A stretch of DNA of 64,000 nt from Rhynochetos jubatus (Eukaryota; Chordata; Aves; Eurypygiformes; Rhynochetidae), in NCBI GenBank assembly GCA_027574665.1, contig CM050668.1, positions 3,478,001-3,542,000 on the forward strand. The letters are read 5' to 3'. The notes below the pieces were generated by a model, which searched no databases, was not told the origin of the DNA, and saw only the letters and a list, made by a program, of their open reading frames with translations. This document shows positions 58,068-64,000 of this stretch, one piece after another (within the stretch, counting starts at the first letter, position 1; each line of letters begins with the position of its first letter). The translations under genes and the position numbers were made by a program.

Positions 58068-58510
58068 AGCAGCACTGAGCGTTTTACAGCTGAACGGTAT
58101 GAAAGCCACTGGCTCAAAAATACAACTCTTGAAAGCTGCTGTGGAACCTGACCAACAAGGAAATGTTAAATTAGTTGTATAAATGAAGCTCAGTGCATTC
58201 TCATTTGACACACCAGTATCTTGATCACAGCTCCTGGAGTATTTTAACAAGCAAGTATTTCTGTGGTGTCTAGGAGTTAAAGCCCACTGTTGGAAAGCTG
58301 TTACTGTTTCTGTATACAAATTCTACTTGTAACACTTAACACTGAAGAGTTAAAAAACATTGAGGTTGGTATTTTATCTAGGATTTTTGACGAGTATTTT
58401 AGGTGACACTTCGGTATTCTTGCCTACATTCCTGGTTGGGTTTTTAAGACAAATAACCAAAGCCATTAATTGTACTTACATTCCTGAATAAATGATGAAA
58501 GCTGAGGAAA
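58068..58510 (+). other. SKA2: Candidate alternative 3' terminal exon of SKA2
   Basis: A good acceptor (pyrimidine tract then TTACAG) at 58062-58067 is followed 420 nt later by AATAAA at 58487-58492 with no intervening donor of note. The SKA2 last coding exon has a possible donor 8 nt after its stop, so splicing to this segment would only change the untranslated region. One frame stays open for 37 codons to TAA at 58180-58182, but the peptide is not recognised. Speculative. Confidence 0.3.
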
Positions 58511-58647
58511 CGAGGCCATGGATTTATTACGCTTTTGTTTATGTGACTCCTGACCCTGAGCCCTGCCCTAACCCCTGAACCCACTCCCTGACCCTTTTAT
58601 TTTTCCTTTGATGTGAGCTGTCCTGGGTTTTACAGTCCAGCAAAATT

Positions 58648-58830
58648 GCAGCCTTGCAGAGTAGCTGAGGTTGGGAGGGACCTCTGGAGTTGTCCAGTCC
58701 AAGTCCCTGCTCAGAGCAGGGCCAACTACAGTGGGTTGCTCAGCGCGGTGTCCTGGACAACTCCAAGCATGAAGACTTCACAACCTCTCTGGGCACCCTG
58801 TTGCAGTGTTTCACCACCCTCATAGTAAAA
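58648..58830 (-). mobile_element. CR1 LINE fragment, minus orientation
   Basis: The complement of the CR1 3' end: 'gaggttgggagggacctctggagttgtccagtccaa', 'ccctgctcagagcagggccaa', then 'gggcaccctgttgcagtgtttcaccaccctcatagtaaa', ending in a 17-A run. Confidence 0.88.
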
Positions 58831-59721
58831 AAAAAAAAAAAAAGACCAAAGTGTTTTTTGTAATGTTTTATGTTTGTGTCAGCCTAATTTGTGAGAGTAA
58901 GGTATTTGTGGTTTTATGAAGTTCCCACTTTTTTTTTTTTTTTTTGGTGATGGCTGTCAAAGAAGAGAAATTTAAATTGGCGTCCATAGGAAGGGAAGGG
59001 CTGACTTCTGTACTTGTCAAGGAACTGGTTGGTCTATTTAGGGGTTGTTGGGAAGAGGAACAGGCTGTGTATCAAAGAGGGGGAAGAAAGGGCAGGGATA
59101 ACTTGATTTTATGATGTCCCCTGCTAGGAGTGCCCTTTTACCTACAAGGTTGCTATCACTTCACAAACTGATTTAAGCATTTAGACTTAATCAAATGAAT
59201 GACTTTAAATACAAGACTTGATCCTTACTCCACTACGTTAAAGATTTAATTTTTTAGTGAAATCTGGCCAAAATAGTTAAAGGTACACGTTAGCGGGAAA
59301 ACAACTGCATCAAAGATTGTGCTGAGTGTAATTTAGCTGCAGCCTCGAGGACTGTTACTGTGTCTGTTTCCAAGGCCATGTGATGTGCTGGGATAGATCC
59401 CTCCCTGCGGCTGGATCCTGTTTGGCGCTCTCTTGCTCACGCTTGCTCCTGGAACCTGTCATCAGCACTGAGTAACGGAGTGCAAGGACTTTGTCTGGAA
59501 ACCCAACAGCTGCAAATTCCTCCGAGAAAGTCACTGTGTCTCTCACGTTAACCTGTGTTCAGCGCTCTGATGAACACAGTGGCAGGCGGCTGTGCTCCGT
59601 CTTCGGTGGCTGACGGTGCGGTAGCTCTCTCTGCTTTCTGGGCCGCTGACCGCGGTGAGCCACCAGCTCTCCCGGCCTTCAGAGCCTCGCCGGAACAGCC
59701 CTGCAGTGCCCCCGGCAGTGA
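58831..59721. other. Intergenic, no gene seen
   Basis: Contains a 16- to 17-T run near 58929-58945. The right part (from about 59.55 kb) is GC-richer and may include an unrecognised 5' continuation of the adjacent CR1. Nothing else was seen. Confidence 0.45.
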
Positions 59722-60262
59722 CCAGCGTTCTGTTTTGGGCCCCTCGCTGCACGAAGGACATAGAGATGCTGGAGTGTGTCCAGAGAAGGGCGACAGAGCT
59801 GGGGAAGGGTCTGGAGAACAAGTCTGAAGAGGAGCAGCTGAGGGAGCTGGGGGTGTTCAGCCTGAAGAAGAGGAGGCTGAGGGGAGACCTGATGGCTCCT
59901 ACAGCTCCCTGAAAGGAGGGTGCAGGAGGGCGGGTGCTGGCCTGTTCTCCTGGGTAACTGGTGACAGGGCAAGAGGAAACGGCCTCAGGTTGTGTCAGGG
60001 GAGGTTTATTTATTTGGATTAGGATATTTTATTTATTAGGCTTAGGGTATTAATTAGGAAAAACTTCTTCACTGAGAGGGTAGTCAGGCCCTGGAACAGG
60101 CTGCCCAGGGTGGGGTGGAGTCGCCATCCCTGGAGGTGTGCAAGGCACGTGTAGACGTGATGCTTGAGGACATGGCCGGGTGGGTGCGGTAGTGCTGGGG
60201 TGATGGTTGGACCGGATGATCTTACAGGTCTGTTCCACCCTCAGGGATTCTGTGATTCTGTG
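59722..60262 (+). mobile_element. CR1 LINE 3' fragment next to the TRIM37 promoter
   Basis: Follows the CR1 consensus closely: 'tgttttgggcccctcgctgcacgaaggacat', 'gtctggagaacaagtctgaagaggagcagctgagg', 'cctggaacaggctgcccaggg', 'ctggaggtgtgcaaggcacg', and the 3' end 'agggattctgtgattctgtg', with the octamer repeated as is normal for CR1. An A/T-rich insertion at about 60007-60056 partly duplicates the adjacent sequence. The 3' end lies only about 290 bp from the TRIM37 start codon. Confidence 0.95.
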
Positions 60263-60335
60263 ACCGAGCCGCTGCCCGCCAGGCCGGAAGCACCAGCCCG
60301 CCCCCTGGCGGCGCGGCGGGTGGGCCGGTTGGTGC

Positions 60336-60347
60336 TGCGCATGCGCA
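60336..60347. promoter_or_regulatory. TRIM37: NRF1-type palindrome TGCGCATGCGCA in the TRIM37 promoter
   Basis: A perfect 12-bp palindrome matching the NRF1 consensus, 207 bp upstream of the TRIM37 start codon. The same GCGCATGCGC core occurs in the SMG8 promoter. Confidence 0.65.
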
Positions 60348-60553
60348 ATGCGGTGCGGCGGTTAGGCCCCGCCTTGCCGCAGCGGCCGCGGGGCGGCGGA
60401 GGGAGGAGCCGCTCCGCTCCCTGCGAATGTGGCTGCGGCCGGGCGGGTGCGCAGTCTCTCCTCGGCGGCTCCTGAACCTCCCCGCGCCTCCGCTTTTTCC
60501 CTCTGGGCAGCGCGGTGGGGAGAGGGGCCGGGGAGGGTCTCCCCGCCGCGGCC

Positions 60554-63518
<2,965 letters not shown>

Positions 63519-64000
63519 GTAAGGTATTTTTAATATCAGAATTGGGTGTACTGTCCTGTTACGAGCAATCTTTTTTTCAGGTCAGGGTGTACTAAATTTA
63601 AAGCTTGAGTTGTGAATTGATTTTTTTTTTTTTGAGATCTGCCTGGTGTTACTATAAAAAAACTTCCCATGGTATAGGACTTGGTCTGACCAGAGCTTCA
63701 GTTTTCAGATTGAAGCACGTGTACTTCTTTTTTATACCCATAATTTGTGAGGCTTACCTTACCTGCTGCGGATTTGGCTGAGTGGTAGCTACAATGTGTT
63801 GTTCGTTTTTTTTAGCGCAGTGCCCCACCCCGTCCCCCCAAGCCCTGGCACCCCATAGCATTTCTAGTTATTGAGCACCTAGCGATTCTAGCTCTTCACA
63901 GACCAAAATTTGGGAAGTAGCATGTTTTTTTCCCCTGAAGGGAAGGGAGGTATTTAAAAACAACTAACCAGCCTTTTCTGCAGAACAAATTTAAAATATT
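63519..64000 (+). other. TRIM37: TRIM37 intron 3 (partial)
   Basis: Non-coding to the right edge. A TTTTCTGCAG acceptor-like site at 63974-63983 is not followed by the expected TRIM37 sequence, so exon 4 lies outside the window. Confidence 0.65.

Noticed and set aside
58548-58592. Telomere-like CCCTGA/CCCTAA run
   Set aside because: Only a handful of irregular units; too degenerate to call an interstitial telomeric repeat.
63974-64000. Acceptor-like site near the right edge as TRIM37 exon 4
   Set aside because: The following bases do not encode the expected APLQLREL segment in the required phase.

Overview
The window is nuclear DNA from a bird. The evidence is several CR1 LINE 3' ends, an avian-type ERVL-like solo LTR, ancient MIR-like relics, and spliced vertebrate genes with short introns and CpG-island promoters. 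The gene order TRIM37-SKA2-PRR11-SMG8-GDPD1-YPEL2 is the one known from human 17q22, here written in reverse. The species cannot be fixed from the sequence. All gene calls come from reading splice sites and comparing translations with remembered vertebrate proteins; no search was run.

Layout, left to right. 1-11.2 kb: probable first intron of YPEL2 (minus strand), ending in a CpG island with a TATA box and a good splice donor; the YPEL2 coding exons lie off the left edge. 12.4-12.9 kb: a CR1 copy in the intergenic gap. 17.3-32.7 kb: GDPD1 (minus), ten coding exons joining to a 312-residue frame. 34.27-39.71 kb: SMG8 (minus), four coding exons, 976 residues. 40.58-45.28 kb: PRR11 (minus), nine coding exons, 365 residues, with an ERVL-like solo LTR and a CR1 in its last intron. 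45.9-46.5 kb: a shared divergent promoter with eleven CCAAT boxes. 46.57-55.73 kb: SKA2 (plus), four coding exons, 124 residues, with two miR-130/301-family hairpins in intron 1. 56-60.3 kb: intergenic, with two CR1 copies and a possible alternative SKA2 3' exon. 60.55 kb to the right edge: the first three coding exons of TRIM37 (plus), giving most of its RING finger.

Functional picture. PRR11, SKA2 and TRIM37 act in cell-cycle progression, kinetochore-microtubule attachment and centrosome/ubiquitin control. SMG8 is a regulatory subunit of the SMG1 kinase in nonsense-mediated decay. GDPD1 is a membrane lysophospholipase D-type phosphodiesterase. The centre of interest is the PRR11-SKA2 promoter, where CCAAT boxes repeat about every 30 bp. 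This spacing is typical of NF-Y-driven mitotic genes, and SKA2 transcription would also carry the two microRNAs.

I found no CRISPR, tRNA, rRNA or bacterial-type system, and no clearly novel gene. The less expected items are the CCAAT array, a 46-bp near-perfect inverted repeat in SKA2 intron 1, a duplicated NRF1-like promoter unit at SMG8, a 45-bp direct repeat flanking the SKA2 3' end, and a decayed LINE reverse transcriptase in the YPEL2 intron.
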